43,478 nucleotides of DNA from Deltaproteobacteria bacterium (GTDB taxonomy: Bacteria; Calditrichota; Calditrichia; RBG-13-44-9; J075). Every line of letters starts with the position of its first letter. Within the stretch, counting starts at the first letter, position 1. The stretch is from contig WYBG01000401.1 in the NCBI GenBank assembly GCA_011526015.1, forward strand, positions 1 through 43,478, given 5' to 3'. The translations under genes and the position numbers were made by a program. The notes beneath the pieces are model-generated. The model was not told the origin of the DNA. It did no database searches and worked only from the letters and a program-made list of their open reading frames with translations. Below are positions 16,522 through 23,926 of this stretch, piece after piece.

Positions 16522-18150
16522 ATGGCCAGTCATGCAATCGTCGAAACGACGCATGAAGAAAATTATCTTCAGTATAAAGGACGGCATGGCGGTTTATGGT
16601 CCTGGATCTTCTCCACCGACCACAAACGCATTGGCATCCTTTATATGATCGGAATGTTTGCCTTTTTCGTCGTCGCTATTACCCTGGGGCTTCTCATGCG
16701 CCTGGAGCAGCTTACCATGGGCCCCACCATCATGCAGCCTTCGACCTATAACAAGGTTTTCACCCTGCACGGGGTGATCATGATTTTTCTGTTCATCGTT
16801 CCGGGAATTACCGCCACCTTCGGCAATTTCTTCCTGCCCATTCAGATCGGGGCCAAGGACGTGGCCTTCCCGCGCCTGAACCTGTTCTCCTGGTGGCTTT
16901 ACGTCATCGGGGCGGTCACGGCGCTGGTGGCCGTGTTTACCGGCATGGCCGACACCGGCTGGACCTTTTACGTTCCCTACAGCGTGCGCACCGGCACTAA
17001 CGTTACCCTGGCGGTGCTGGCCGCGTTTATCCTGGGATTTTCATCCATCCTGACCGGGTTGAACTTCGTCACCACCGTGCACCGGATGCGCGCCCCGGGA
17101 ATGGGCTGGTTTCGTATGCCCCTGTTCGTCTGGGGATTGTACGCCACCGCCTGGATCCAGGTGCTGGCCACCCCGGTGGTGGGGATCACCTTATTATTGA
17201 TCATTCTGGAAAGAACCCTGGGCATCGGGATTTTTGACCCGGCGCTGGGCGGCGACCCCATCCTCTATCAGCACCTGTTCTGGATTTACTCCCATCCGGC
17301 GGTGTACCTGATGGTACTGCCGGGCATGGGAGTGGTTTCGGAAATCATTCCCACGTTTGCGCGGCGAAACATTTTCGGCTACAAAGCCATCGCTTACTCC
17401 AGCGTGGGCATCGCCCTGGTGGGAACCCTGGTGTGGGGCCACCACATGTACACCAGCGGCCAGAGCTATACCGCGGCCGTGGTGTTCTCCTTCCTGACCT
17501 TTCTGGTCGCCATTCCCACCGCCATTAAAGTGTTCAACTGGGTGGCGACTCTCTATAAGGGATCGATCCGGGTGGAATTGCCGCTATTATACGCCATGGC
17601 GTTTATTTTCCACTTCTCCATCGGCGGGTTTACCGGGCTGATGAATGCCGCCATCTCCGTGGACGTGCACATTCACGATACCTACTTCGTGGTGGGGCAC
17701 TTTCATTATACCATGTTCGGGGGAACCGTGTTTGCCATGTTCGGGGCGCTCTATTACTGGCTGCCCAAAATGTTCGGCAGAATGTACGGCCAGAAGATCG
17801 GCATCACCGCGTTTGTCTTGCAGGTCATCGGTTTCAATATGCTCTATTTCACCATGATGGTGATGGGCTACATGGGCATGCCCCGCCGCTATTACGATCA
17901 CCTGCCCCAGTTCCATGACGGCCACATCATCGCCACGGTCGGCTCCTGGTTCCTGGTCGCGGGTTTGTTCCTGATGATCGGAAACCTGGTCTGGTCGGTC
18001 TTCAAAGGTGCGAAAGCGGAAGATAATCCCTGGGGCGGAACCACCCTGGAATGGCAAATCCCCTCTCCGCCGCCCCTGGAAAACTTTGATAAAATTCCCC
18101 AGGTGGAGCGCGGGCCGTACGAACATACCCCCGTGGAGGTGAGCAAATGA
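16522..18150 (+). CDS. ctaD: Cytochrome c oxidase subunit I (heme-copper oxidase, A2 type)
   Basis: About 542 residues with twelve or more membrane helices, the catalytic subunit reducing O2 to water and pumping protons. Metal ligands by sequence: low-spin heme His83 (TLHGVIMIF), CuB His258 with cross-linked Tyr262 in YSHPAVY, CuB His307/His308 (WGHHMYTSG), heme a3 His393 and heme a His395 (VGHFHYTM). The K-channel Lys is in IPTAIKVFNW. YSHPxV instead of xGHPEV places it in subfamily A2, which lacks the D-channel glutamate. The start at 16522 is chosen because AAGGAG lies 9-10 nt upstream; an in-frame ATG at 16501 lies inside sco. The stop overlaps the subunit III ATG. Confidence 0.96.
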   Translation: MASHAIVETTHEENYLQYKGRHGGLWSWIFSTDHKRIGILYMIGMFAFFVVAITLGLLMRLEQLTMGPTIMQPSTYNKVFTLHGVIMIFLFIVPGITATFGNFFLPIQIGAKDVAFPRLNLFSWWLYVIGAVTALVAVFTGMADTGWTFYVPYSVRTGTNVTLAVLAAFILGFSSILTGLNFVTTVHRMRAPGMGWFRMPLFVWGLYATAWIQVLATPVVGITLLLIILERTLGIGIFDPALGGDPILYQHLFWIYSHPAVYLMVLPGMGVVSEIIPTFARRNIFGYKAIAYSSVGIALVGTLVWGHHMYTSGQSYTAAVVFSFLTFLVAIPTAIKVFNWVATLYKGSIRVELPLLYAMAFIFHFSIGGFTGLMNAAISVDVHIHDTYFVVGHFHYTMFGGTVFAMFGALYYWLPKMFGRMYGQKIGITAFVLQVIGFNMLYFTMMVMGYMGMPRRYYDHLPQFHDGHIIATVGSWFLVAGLFLMIGNLVWSVFKGAKAEDNPWGGTTLEWQIPSPPPLENFDKIPQVERGPYEHTPVEVSK

Positions 18151-18938
18151 GCCAGCATACCGAATCAGTCGTGGCGCACAAACACCCCAGCGACTTCGTG
18201 GGCGCTAAAATTGGGATGTGGTTATTCCTGTTCACGGAAGTGCTCCTTTTTGGCGGGTTATTTTTGCTCTACGCCGTTTACCGCGCCAAATACCCGGTAG
18301 ATTTTCACCTTGCGGCAACGGAGCTGGATACCTTCATCGGGACGGTAAACACCCTGTTGCTGCTCACCAGCAGCTTGACCGTGGTGCTCTCCATCGAAGC
18401 CCTGCAGCGGGGGAACCGCAAGCTCTCTATCGGGATGTTGGCGACGACCATCCTCTTCGGGCTGGGGTTCATGGTCAACAAGTATTTTGAATGGGGCCAC
18501 AAGATCGAACACGGCCTTTATCCCGGCTCGGAGAAGCTGCTGTCCCACAGCCAGGGTGAAATCACTTTCTTTCAACTCTATTACGCCATGACCGGCCTGC
18601 ACGGGCTGCACGTGCTGGTAGGGATGGCCGTTCTGGGAGGAGTGCTCTATTTCATTGCCCGCAAGCCGGTGAATAAAGAGCACATGAACCCGACTATTCT
18701 CAGGCGCTTCCAGGGCGCGGCCCGCCTGGCGGTTATTTCCGATAACGGCAACGAATTGGGTACCGTGGCGCGCATCGACGAGGACGTGCGCAACATAGAT
18801 ATTCGGATTTCTTATGAACACGGGGAGAAGCGTTTCGATCCCCGCAATTTAATCAAGTTAGAAAACTCCGCCCTGTATTGGCACCTGGTGGACGTGATCT
18901 GGATTTTCCTGTTCCCGCTGTTTTATTTGATTACCTGA
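18147..18938 (+). CDS. ctaE: Cytochrome c oxidase subunit III with an extra soluble insertion
   Basis: 263 residues. The family core is clear: KIGMWLFLFTEVLLFGGLF, then TVNTLLLLTSSLTVVLS, FEWGHKIEHG, YYAMTGLHGLHVLVGM and the last helix YWHLVDVIWIFLFPLFYL. This subunit stabilises subunit I and sustains proton uptake. Between the penultimate and last helices, residues about 180-240 form a non-membrane stretch (RLAVISDNGNELGTVARIDED ... in part) that subunit III normally lacks; it looks like a small beta domain. The ATG overlaps the subunit I stop (ATGA). A 155-bp block of hairpins follows in the operon. Confidence 0.93.
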   Translation: MSQHTESVVAHKHPSDFVGAKIGMWLFLFTEVLLFGGLFLLYAVYRAKYPVDFHLAATELDTFIGTVNTLLLLTSSLTVVLSIEALQRGNRKLSIGMLATTILFGLGFMVNKYFEWGHKIEHGLYPGSEKLLSHSQGEITFFQLYYAMTGLHGLHVLVGMAVLGGVLYFIARKPVNKEHMNPTILRRFQGAARLAVISDNGNELGTVARIDEDVRNIDIRISYEHGEKRFDPRNLIKLENSALYWHLVDVIWIFLFPLFYLIT

Positions 18939-18940
18939 AA

Positions 18941-19095
18941 GGAGTGCATCTCCGAAGGCCGGGATGCACTCCACGACTCGTTCACCCGCTCTGCGGGTGA
19001 ACGCCGCTGATGGCGCTCTGCGCCGAGTCGTAACGTGACGCGATGCAGAGCATCGCGTAGTGCGTTCCAACGGAGACCGTTGGAACGAGAACGTT
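18941..19095. repeat. Cluster of nested palindromes inside the cox operon
   Basis: Three units stand back to back. (1) GGAGTGCATC at 18941-18950 pairs with 18963-18972. (2) An outer stem ACGACTC/GAGTCGT (18973-18979/19025-19031) encloses two hairpins, TTCACCCGC-tct-GCGGGTGAA and GGCGC-tct-GCGCC. (3) An outer stem AACGT/ACGTT (19032-19036/19091-19095) encloses CGCGATGC-aga-GCATCGCG and the 11-bp CGTTCCAACGG-aga-CCGTTGGAACG. All four inner hairpins have a three-base TCT or AGA loop. It separates subunit III from subunit IV. Confidence 0.85.
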
Positions 19096-19133
19096 CTGCG
19101 TAACATCAGCTTGTAATATTCAAGGAGATGAGC

Positions 19134-19469
19134 ATGCAACACGAACATCATGATCCTGCCGCCCATGAACAGGCCCTGCACGGGCTGGGTTACGGCATTT
19201 ATATATTGATTTGGATCGGGCTGGTGGTTTTGACCGGGGTGACCGTGGCGATTGCCGGGGTGGACGTGCGGCAATTGGCGGTGCTGGTGGCGATGCTGGT
19301 GGCCAGCGTCAAATCTACCCTGGTGATGGCCTATTTCATGCACCTCAAGTATGAGCCGCCGGTATTCCGGTGGATGTTCCTGGTTCTGCTGGTCACTTTT
19401 GCGATTTTTATGATTCTGTTGTTCTCCGATGTTTTATTCAGATCCTCTCCGAATGTATTGTTCGGATGA
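19134..19469 (+). CDS. Cytochrome c oxidase subunit IV family protein
   Basis: 111 residues with three membrane helices: YGIYILIWIGLVVLTGVTVA, LAVLVAMLVASVKSTLVMAYF, and FRWMFLVLLVTFAIFMILLF. A His-rich N-terminus (MQHEHHDPAAHEQ) precedes them. VKSTLVMAYFMHLKYE is the signature of the bacterial caa3 subunit IV (CoxF/COX4_pro type). It supports assembly and stability of the oxidase. I prefer the ATG at 19134, because AAGGAG ends 7 nt before it, whereas the ATG at 19128 directly abuts that site. Confidence 0.88.
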   Translation: MQHEHHDPAAHEQALHGLGYGIYILIWIGLVVLTGVTVAIAGVDVRQLAVLVAMLVASVKSTLVMAYFMHLKYEPPVFRWMFLVLLVTFAIFMILLFSDVLFRSSPNVLFG

Positions 19470-19476
19470 ATCGGCT

Positions 19477-19567
19477 GACCAGCTTTCAGCGACCAGCGGT
19501 CAGCTTTCAGCCGGTTGTCAGTTGATAGCGGATTGCTGACAACTGAAAGCTGACCGCTTTCAACTGA
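19477..19567. repeat. Phased heptamer hairpin (TTTCAGC word)
   Basis: Five 7-nt steps at 19477-19511 (GACCAGC, TTTCAGC, GACCAGC, GGTCAGC, TTTCAGC) and, in the same register, inverted steps at 19533-19567 (TTGCTGA, CAACTGA, AAGCTGA, CAACTGA). It lies 7 nt after the subunit IV stop, between two oxidase genes. Confidence 0.85.
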
Positions 19568-19614
19568 CGGCTTCTTCAAACCACAAAAATTTTTAAGGCC
19601 CAAGAGGAAAACCT

Positions 19615-20556
19615 ATGTTCTCAGGTTCTTCGACGTTTGTTTCCGAGGTAGATCAGGCGTTTTTGTTCATTTTGATCATTTCGGTGATCTTCTTCCTGGG
19701 GATTACATTTGCGATGATCTATTTTGTGGTGCGCTATCACCACAAAAAGAACCAGACCGTCTCCCAGTCCTCCGGCAACCTCACCCTGGAGCTTCTCTGG
19801 ACCGTCATCCCGACGATTCTGGTGCTGGGGATGTTCTATTACGGATTTATCGGCTACCGGCACATGAAAACCATCCCGCCGGATGCCCTGGAGATTCAGG
19901 CCCTGGGGCGGATGTGGTCCTGGCTCTATACTTATGAGAACGGCTACCAGACCGATACCCTGACGGTGCCGCTGGGCAAGCCGGTCAAAATTCGGGTAGA
20001 GTCCGCCGACGTGCTGCACAGTTTTTACATCCCCGCTTTCCGCATCAAACAGGACGCCGTGCCGGGCATGAAAAACTACGTCTGGTTCGAGGCCACCGAA
20101 ACCGGGATTTTCGATATTTTCTGCGCCGAGTATTGCGGCGACCGCCATTCCTACATGCTCTCACTTGTAAAAGTGATACCCCAGGAAGAGTATGCTACCT
20201 GGTATGATGGAACCGCGCAATTTGCGCCTGCGGCCGGTCCCGCCGGCGACGCGGAGCGGAAACCGGGCAGCCGCGGGCCCATGCTGGTTAAAATCAAAGG
20301 CTGCGTGGCCTGCCATTCTATTGACGGCGCTCCCCTGGTCGGGCCTACTTTCAAGGGGGTTTTCGGGCATCAGGTGACGGTCATTACCGACGGCCAGGAG
20401 CGAGAAATTTTAGCGGATGAGGAATATTTGCGCCGTTCCATCCTGGAACCGCAGGCGGACAGGGTCAAGGGATTTGAAAATATTCCCATGCCTCTACAGA
20501 ATCTGACCGAGGATGAGTTGGCCGAAATCATCGCCTATATCAAAGAATTGCAATGA
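19615..20556 (+). CDS. ctaC: Cytochrome c oxidase subunit II fused to cytochrome c (caa3 type)
   Basis: 313 residues. Two membrane helices (about 14-40 and 57-80) are followed by the periplasmic cupredoxin domain. The CuA site is CAEYCGDRHSYM (C-x3-C-x3-H-x2-M), preceded by the fourth ligand in DVLHSFYIP. Residues about 215-313 form a class I cytochrome c with CVACHS and a candidate distal Met in NIPMPLQNL. This fusion defines caa3 oxidases: electrons enter through heme c, pass to CuA and then to subunit I. No lipobox or long signal precedes the first helix. The ATG of ctaB overlaps its stop. Confidence 0.96.
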   Translation: MFSGSSTFVSEVDQAFLFILIISVIFFLGITFAMIYFVVRYHHKKNQTVSQSSGNLTLELLWTVIPTILVLGMFYYGFIGYRHMKTIPPDALEIQALGRMWSWLYTYENGYQTDTLTVPLGKPVKIRVESADVLHSFYIPAFRIKQDAVPGMKNYVWFEATETGIFDIFCAEYCGDRHSYMLSLVKVIPQEEYATWYDGTAQFAPAAGPAGDAERKPGSRGPMLVKIKGCVACHSIDGAPLVGPTFKGVFGHQVTVITDGQEREILADEEYLRRSILEPQADRVKGFENIPMPLQNLTEDELAEIIAYIKELQ

Positions 20557-21452
20557 TCTATAGCCACAGCATTTCTACGCTTGCTGGCCGGGTCAAAATC
20601 GCTGTTGAACTGAGCAAAGTCCGAATTTCCCTGCTGGTAGCCCTCTCTACCCTGGTGGGCTATCTCCTGGCCGCGGACGAGCTTTCCTTGCATATCCTGG
20701 TTCCTACCATCGGCGTTTTTTTGCTGGCCTGCGGCTCGGCGGCGCTCAACCAGTACCAGGAGCGGGAATTCGACCGCTTAATGGATCGCACCCGCGGCCG
20801 CCCCCTTGCTTCCGGGCGGATATCCCCCGCGGAGGGCTTGTTCGTCGCCCTGTCCCTTATGCTCGCCGGGGCGCTGATTTTGCTGCGGGGCGCTAACCTC
20901 ACCGCCTTAGGGCTGGGACTGCTGAACGTTTTGTGGTACAACGGTTTTTATACTCCCCTGAAACGTAAAACTCCCTTCGCGGTGGTGCCGGGGTCGGTTA
21001 TCGGCGCTATTCCCCCGGCCATCGGCTGGGTGTCCGGGGGAAGAAGCCTGGCGGATCCCCAGATTCTGGGATTGGCATTTTTTTTCTTCATCTGGCAGGT
21101 TCCCCACTTCTGGCTGCTATTGTTGAGCTTCGGCGATGATTACCGGAAAGCCGGTTTCCCCTCCCTCACGGAAAAATTTTCTCCCCCGCAACTGGCGCGG
21201 ATCACCTTTGCGTGGATCATCGCCACCGCCATGGCCTGCCTGCTGATTCCGCTCTTCGGGCTGGGCGATACCATCATTCTCTACCTGGTATTGGCGCTTT
21301 CCGCCATCTGGCTGGTTTGGAAGAGCCGGAAATTGCTCCATCACCCGAAAAATAATTTTTCTTTCCGCCCTGTTTTCCACACCATAAATATTTATATTCT
21401 GGTGATCATGTTCGCGCTCTCGCTGGAAAAGCTGGTTTTGAGTTACCGGTAG
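20553..21452 (+). CDS. ctaB: Protoheme IX farnesyltransferase (heme O synthase)
   Basis: 299-residue membrane prenyltransferase of the UbiA superfamily that adds farnesyl to heme b, giving heme O for the oxidase. The first Asp-rich site is NQYQEREFDRLMDRTRGRP (prenyl-diphosphate and Mg2+ binding). The second conserved loop is SFGDDYRKAGFPSL. Eight to nine hydrophobic helices are visible, and GFYTPLKRKTPFAVVPGSVIGAIPP-like text, shortened here, matches the family. The 4-bp overlap with ctaC points to translational coupling. No ctaA (heme A synthase) is in the window. Confidence 0.95.
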   Translation: MIYSHSISTLAGRVKIAVELSKVRISLLVALSTLVGYLLAADELSLHILVPTIGVFLLACGSAALNQYQEREFDRLMDRTRGRPLASGRISPAEGLFVALSLMLAGALILLRGANLTALGLGLLNVLWYNGFYTPLKRKTPFAVVPGSVIGAIPPAIGWVSGGRSLADPQILGLAFFFFIWQVPHFWLLLLSFGDDYRKAGFPSLTEKFSPPQLARITFAWIIATAMACLLIPLFGLGDTIILYLVLALSAIWLVWKSRKLLHHPKNNFSFRPVFHTINIYILVIMFALSLEKLVLSYR

Positions 21453-21455
21453 AGG

Positions 21456-21541
21456 GATTGAAGATTGAAAATCGAAGATTGAAGTTTTTTTACGCAATAC
21501 GCAATACGTAATGCGTAATACGTAACTCGTAATCTGTAATT
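21456..21541. repeat. Two adjoining phased heptamer arrays (GATTGAA and CGTAATA words)
   Basis: Four 7-nt steps at 21456-21483 (GATTGAA, GATTGAA, AATCGAA, GATTGAA), a T-run, then seven perfect 7-nt steps at 21493-21541 (CGCAATA, CGTAATG, CGTAATA, CGTAACT, CGTAATC, TGTAATT types). It starts 3 nt after the ctaB stop. The second word is the same as at 23799-23897 and 35815-35894. No inverted arm is present here. Confidence 0.85.
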
Positions 21542-21573
21542 CCTTTCAATTCGAACACAACGGAGATGATGAT

Positions 21574-22962
21574 ATGGATTTTGACGTGCTGGTAATCGGT
21601 TCCGGGCCGGGCGGATACGTGGCGGCGATCCGGGCGGCGCAGTTGGGAAAGAAGGTCGGCATTGTGGAGCGGGCGGAATTAGGCGGCATCTGCCTGAACT
21701 GGGGGTGTATCCCCACCAAAGCGTTGCTGCGCAGCGCGGAGGTGTACGAATTGATCAAGCACTCCCATGATTTCGGTTTTACGGTGGAAAATCCTTCGAT
21801 TGATTTCCCGAAGGTGATCCAGCGCAGCCGCGACGTCGCCGGGCGGCAGGCCAAGGGGGTGGCCTTCCTGATGAAAAAGAATAAAATTGAAGTCATCGCG
21901 GGAACCGCCCGCCTGAGCGGAAAAAACAGCGTGGAGGTGAAGCTGAACGACGGCGCCGCCCGCAGCGTCACCGCGACGAACATCATCATCGCCACCGGGG
22001 CGCGGGCGCGCCAGTTGCCGGGAATGGAGATCGACGGCAAGCGCGTGCTCGGCTACCGCGAAGCGATGGTAATGAAAGAACTGCCTCCTTCCATCGCCAT
22101 CGTCGGGGCGGGCGCGATTGGGGTAGAATTCGCCTATTTCTTCCGCTCCCTCGGCGCGGAAGTGACCCTGATCGAAATGCTGCCCCAGCTCCTTCCCATC
22201 GAGGATGAGGAGATTTCCATCGAACTCGGAAAGTCCTTCAAGAAAAAGGGAATCAAAATACACACTTCCACCCGGGTGGAAAAGATGGAAAAGGGCAAAA
22301 AAGAGGTGAAGCTCACCCTCGGCAAAGACGGGAAGAGCGAGACCGTCGCCGCGGAATACGTGTTGATGGCCATTGGGGTGCAGGGCAACGTCGAGGGCCT
22401 GGGATTGGAGGAACTGGGCATCCAGGTAGAAAAGGGCTGGATCAAGGTCAACAAATTCTACCAGACCAATCTTCCCAACGTTTACGCCATCGGGGACATC
22501 ATCGGGCCGCCCTGGCTGGCGCACGTGGCCTCTCACGAGGGGATGCTGGCCGCGGAACATATCGCCGGGCGCGACGTCGTGCCCCTGAATTACAACACCA
22601 TTCCCGGCTGCACCTATTGCATTCCCCAGGTGGCCTCGGTGGGTTACACGGAAAAAAAGGCGCTGGAAGCCGGTTACAAGATCAAGGTCGGCAAATTCCC
22701 CGTGCGGGTAAACGGCAAGGCCCAGGGAATGGGGGAGACGGAAGGTTTCGTCAAAATCATCTATGATGAAAAATACGGGGAGCTGTTAGGCTGCCATATC
22801 ATCGGCCCGGAAGCGACCGAATTGATCACCGAAGCGACCCTGGCGAAGTCCGTGGAGGCCACCTACCTGGAAATTCTCCATACCGTGCATCCCCACCCCA
22901 CCCTCAGCGAGATCGTGGCGGAAGCCACCCACGCGGCGATGGGGGAACCGATCAATATTTGA
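21574..22962 (+). CDS. lpdA: Dihydrolipoyl dehydrogenase (E3)
   Basis: 462-residue FAD flavoenzyme that re-oxidises dihydrolipoyl groups of 2-oxo acid dehydrogenase complexes (or glycine cleavage) with NAD+. Domains in order: FAD Rossmann VIGSGPGGYVAAI (about 6-18); redox disulfide GGICLNWGCIPTK (about 39-51); NAD motif IVGAGAIGVEFAYF (about 176-189); second FAD contact VYAIGDIIG; C-terminal dimer interface with the catalytic His-Glu pair HTVHPHPTLSE. It is the first gene of a lipoate-related group (lipB, E2 and lipA follow), without E1. Confidence 0.96.
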   Translation: MDFDVLVIGSGPGGYVAAIRAAQLGKKVGIVERAELGGICLNWGCIPTKALLRSAEVYELIKHSHDFGFTVENPSIDFPKVIQRSRDVAGRQAKGVAFLMKKNKIEVIAGTARLSGKNSVEVKLNDGAARSVTATNIIIATGARARQLPGMEIDGKRVLGYREAMVMKELPPSIAIVGAGAIGVEFAYFFRSLGAEVTLIEMLPQLLPIEDEEISIELGKSFKKKGIKIHTSTRVEKMEKGKKEVKLTLGKDGKSETVAAEYVLMAIGVQGNVEGLGLEELGIQVEKGWIKVNKFYQTNLPNVYAIGDIIGPPWLAHVASHEGMLAAEHIAGRDVVPLNYNTIPGCTYCIPQVASVGYTEKKALEAGYKIKVGKFPVRVNGKAQGMGETEGFVKIIYDEKYGELLGCHIIGPEATELITEATLAKSVEATYLEILHTVHPHPTLSEIVAEATHAAMGEPINI

Positions 22963-23095
22963 TGAAGGAGCCAATATGAGCTTTGAATAAGTAATCGTAA
23001 TAGATCTGAAGAACGCGATTGAAATGATTGGAATTAGCGTTCCTTCGCCCTGAATGGCGGTTGCTCTGGCGAACCAGGATTAAAAATCAAGGACC
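22963..23095 (+). other. Short gap with a vestigial gene start
   Basis: AAGGAG followed 7 nt later by ATGAGCTTTGAATAA gives a well-placed start but only four codons. The rest has no frame of note. It may be a relic of a lost gene or a leader-like site. No repeat array is seen. Confidence 0.25.
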
Positions 23096-23803
23096 ATGGT
23101 TTCATTCCCTTATAAAACCCTCTCGATTATCGATCTGCACCGTCGGTCCTACCGGCCGGTGTGGGATTTCCAGCGCCGGCTGCAACAGTTGCGGATCGAT
23201 CAGGAAATCCCCGATACGCTCATTTTCGTGGAGCACGACCCGGTTTACACCATCGGGAAGAACGGTTCGGATCTGCACGTGATCGCCTCGGGGGAATTTC
23301 TGAAAGAAAAAGGGATCGAAGTGGTACACGTGGATCGCGGCGGCGACGTGACCTACCACGGCCCCGGCCAACTGGTCGGTTACCCGATCTTCGATCTGCA
23401 TCAGCACCGCCAGAGCGTTTCTTATTTTATGCGCCAACTGGAACAGGTTTTCATCGAAACCCTGGCGGAATGGGGGTTGCAGGGCAGCCGGATGGAAGGC
23501 TACACCGGGGTGTGGATCGGGGATGAGAAGATTACCGCCCTGGGGGTGCGCATTTCCCGCTGGGTAACCATGCACGGCTTCGCTTTCAACGTGAATACTG
23601 ATCTGAGCCATTACGCCGGGATCATTCCCTGCGGCATTTTCCACAAGGGGGTAACTTCTCTGGAAAAAGAACTGGGACGCCCGGCGGACATGGAAGCGGT
23701 GAAAAAAACGGTGCTGCAATCTTTTCAAAACGTATTCGGATTTTCGGAAGTGCGAGCCGCACCGGTTGATACGGAAGCGGTGGCCAATGAAATGGAAGGG
23801 TAA
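23096..23803 (+). CDS. lipB: Lipoyl(octanoyl) transferase
   Basis: 235 residues. It moves octanoyl from acyl carrier protein to the lipoyl domains of E2 or GcvH. The family signature GGDVTYHGPGQLVGYPIFDL is intact; the nucleophilic Cys lies in the IIPCGIFHKGVTSLEKEL block with the following Lys. HDPVYTIGKNG and KITALGVRISRWVTMHGFAFN also match the family. The ATG at 23096 has AAGGA 6-7 nt upstream. The stop codon TAA is part of the heptamer array that follows. With lipA about 2.9 kb downstream, the cell has a complete endogenous lipoylation pathway. Confidence 0.95.
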   Translation: MVSFPYKTLSIIDLHRRSYRPVWDFQRRLQQLRIDQEIPDTLIFVEHDPVYTIGKNGSDLHVIASGEFLKEKGIEVVHVDRGGDVTYHGPGQLVGYPIFDLHQHRQSVSYFMRQLEQVFIETLAEWGLQGSRMEGYTGVWIGDEKITALGVRISRWVTMHGFAFNVNTDLSHYAGIIPCGIFHKGVTSLEKELGRPADMEAVKKTVLQSFQNVFGFSEVRAAPVDTEAVANEMEG

Positions 23804-23897
23804 TGCGTAATAGAAACGGAATACGCACTACGCAATAAACGTTCACTCCGTATTGCGTATTTCGTATTCCGTTACGTTTCACGCAATACGTATTACC
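23799..23897. repeat. Phased heptamer hairpin (CGTATTG/CAATACG word), 14 steps
   Basis: Seven left steps from 23799 (GGTAATG, CGTAATA, AATACGC, ACTACGC types) are matched by seven right steps at 23849-23897 (CGTATTG, CGTATTT, CGTATTC, CAATACG, TATTACC). The arms pair over about 40 nt with small bulges. The lipB stop codon is inside the first unit. Confidence 0.88.
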
Positions 23898-23926
23898 AAA
23901 ATCGAGAACGATCAGGAGCAAATATT

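Noticed and set aside
19331-19603. Minus-strand 90-codon frame over the end of the subunit IV gene
   Set aside because: Half is antisense to a membrane protein gene and half lies in a heptamer hairpin.
23028-23282. 84-codon frame overlapping the start of lipB
   Set aside because: It is a shifted frame of lipB, which is clearly coding in its own frame.
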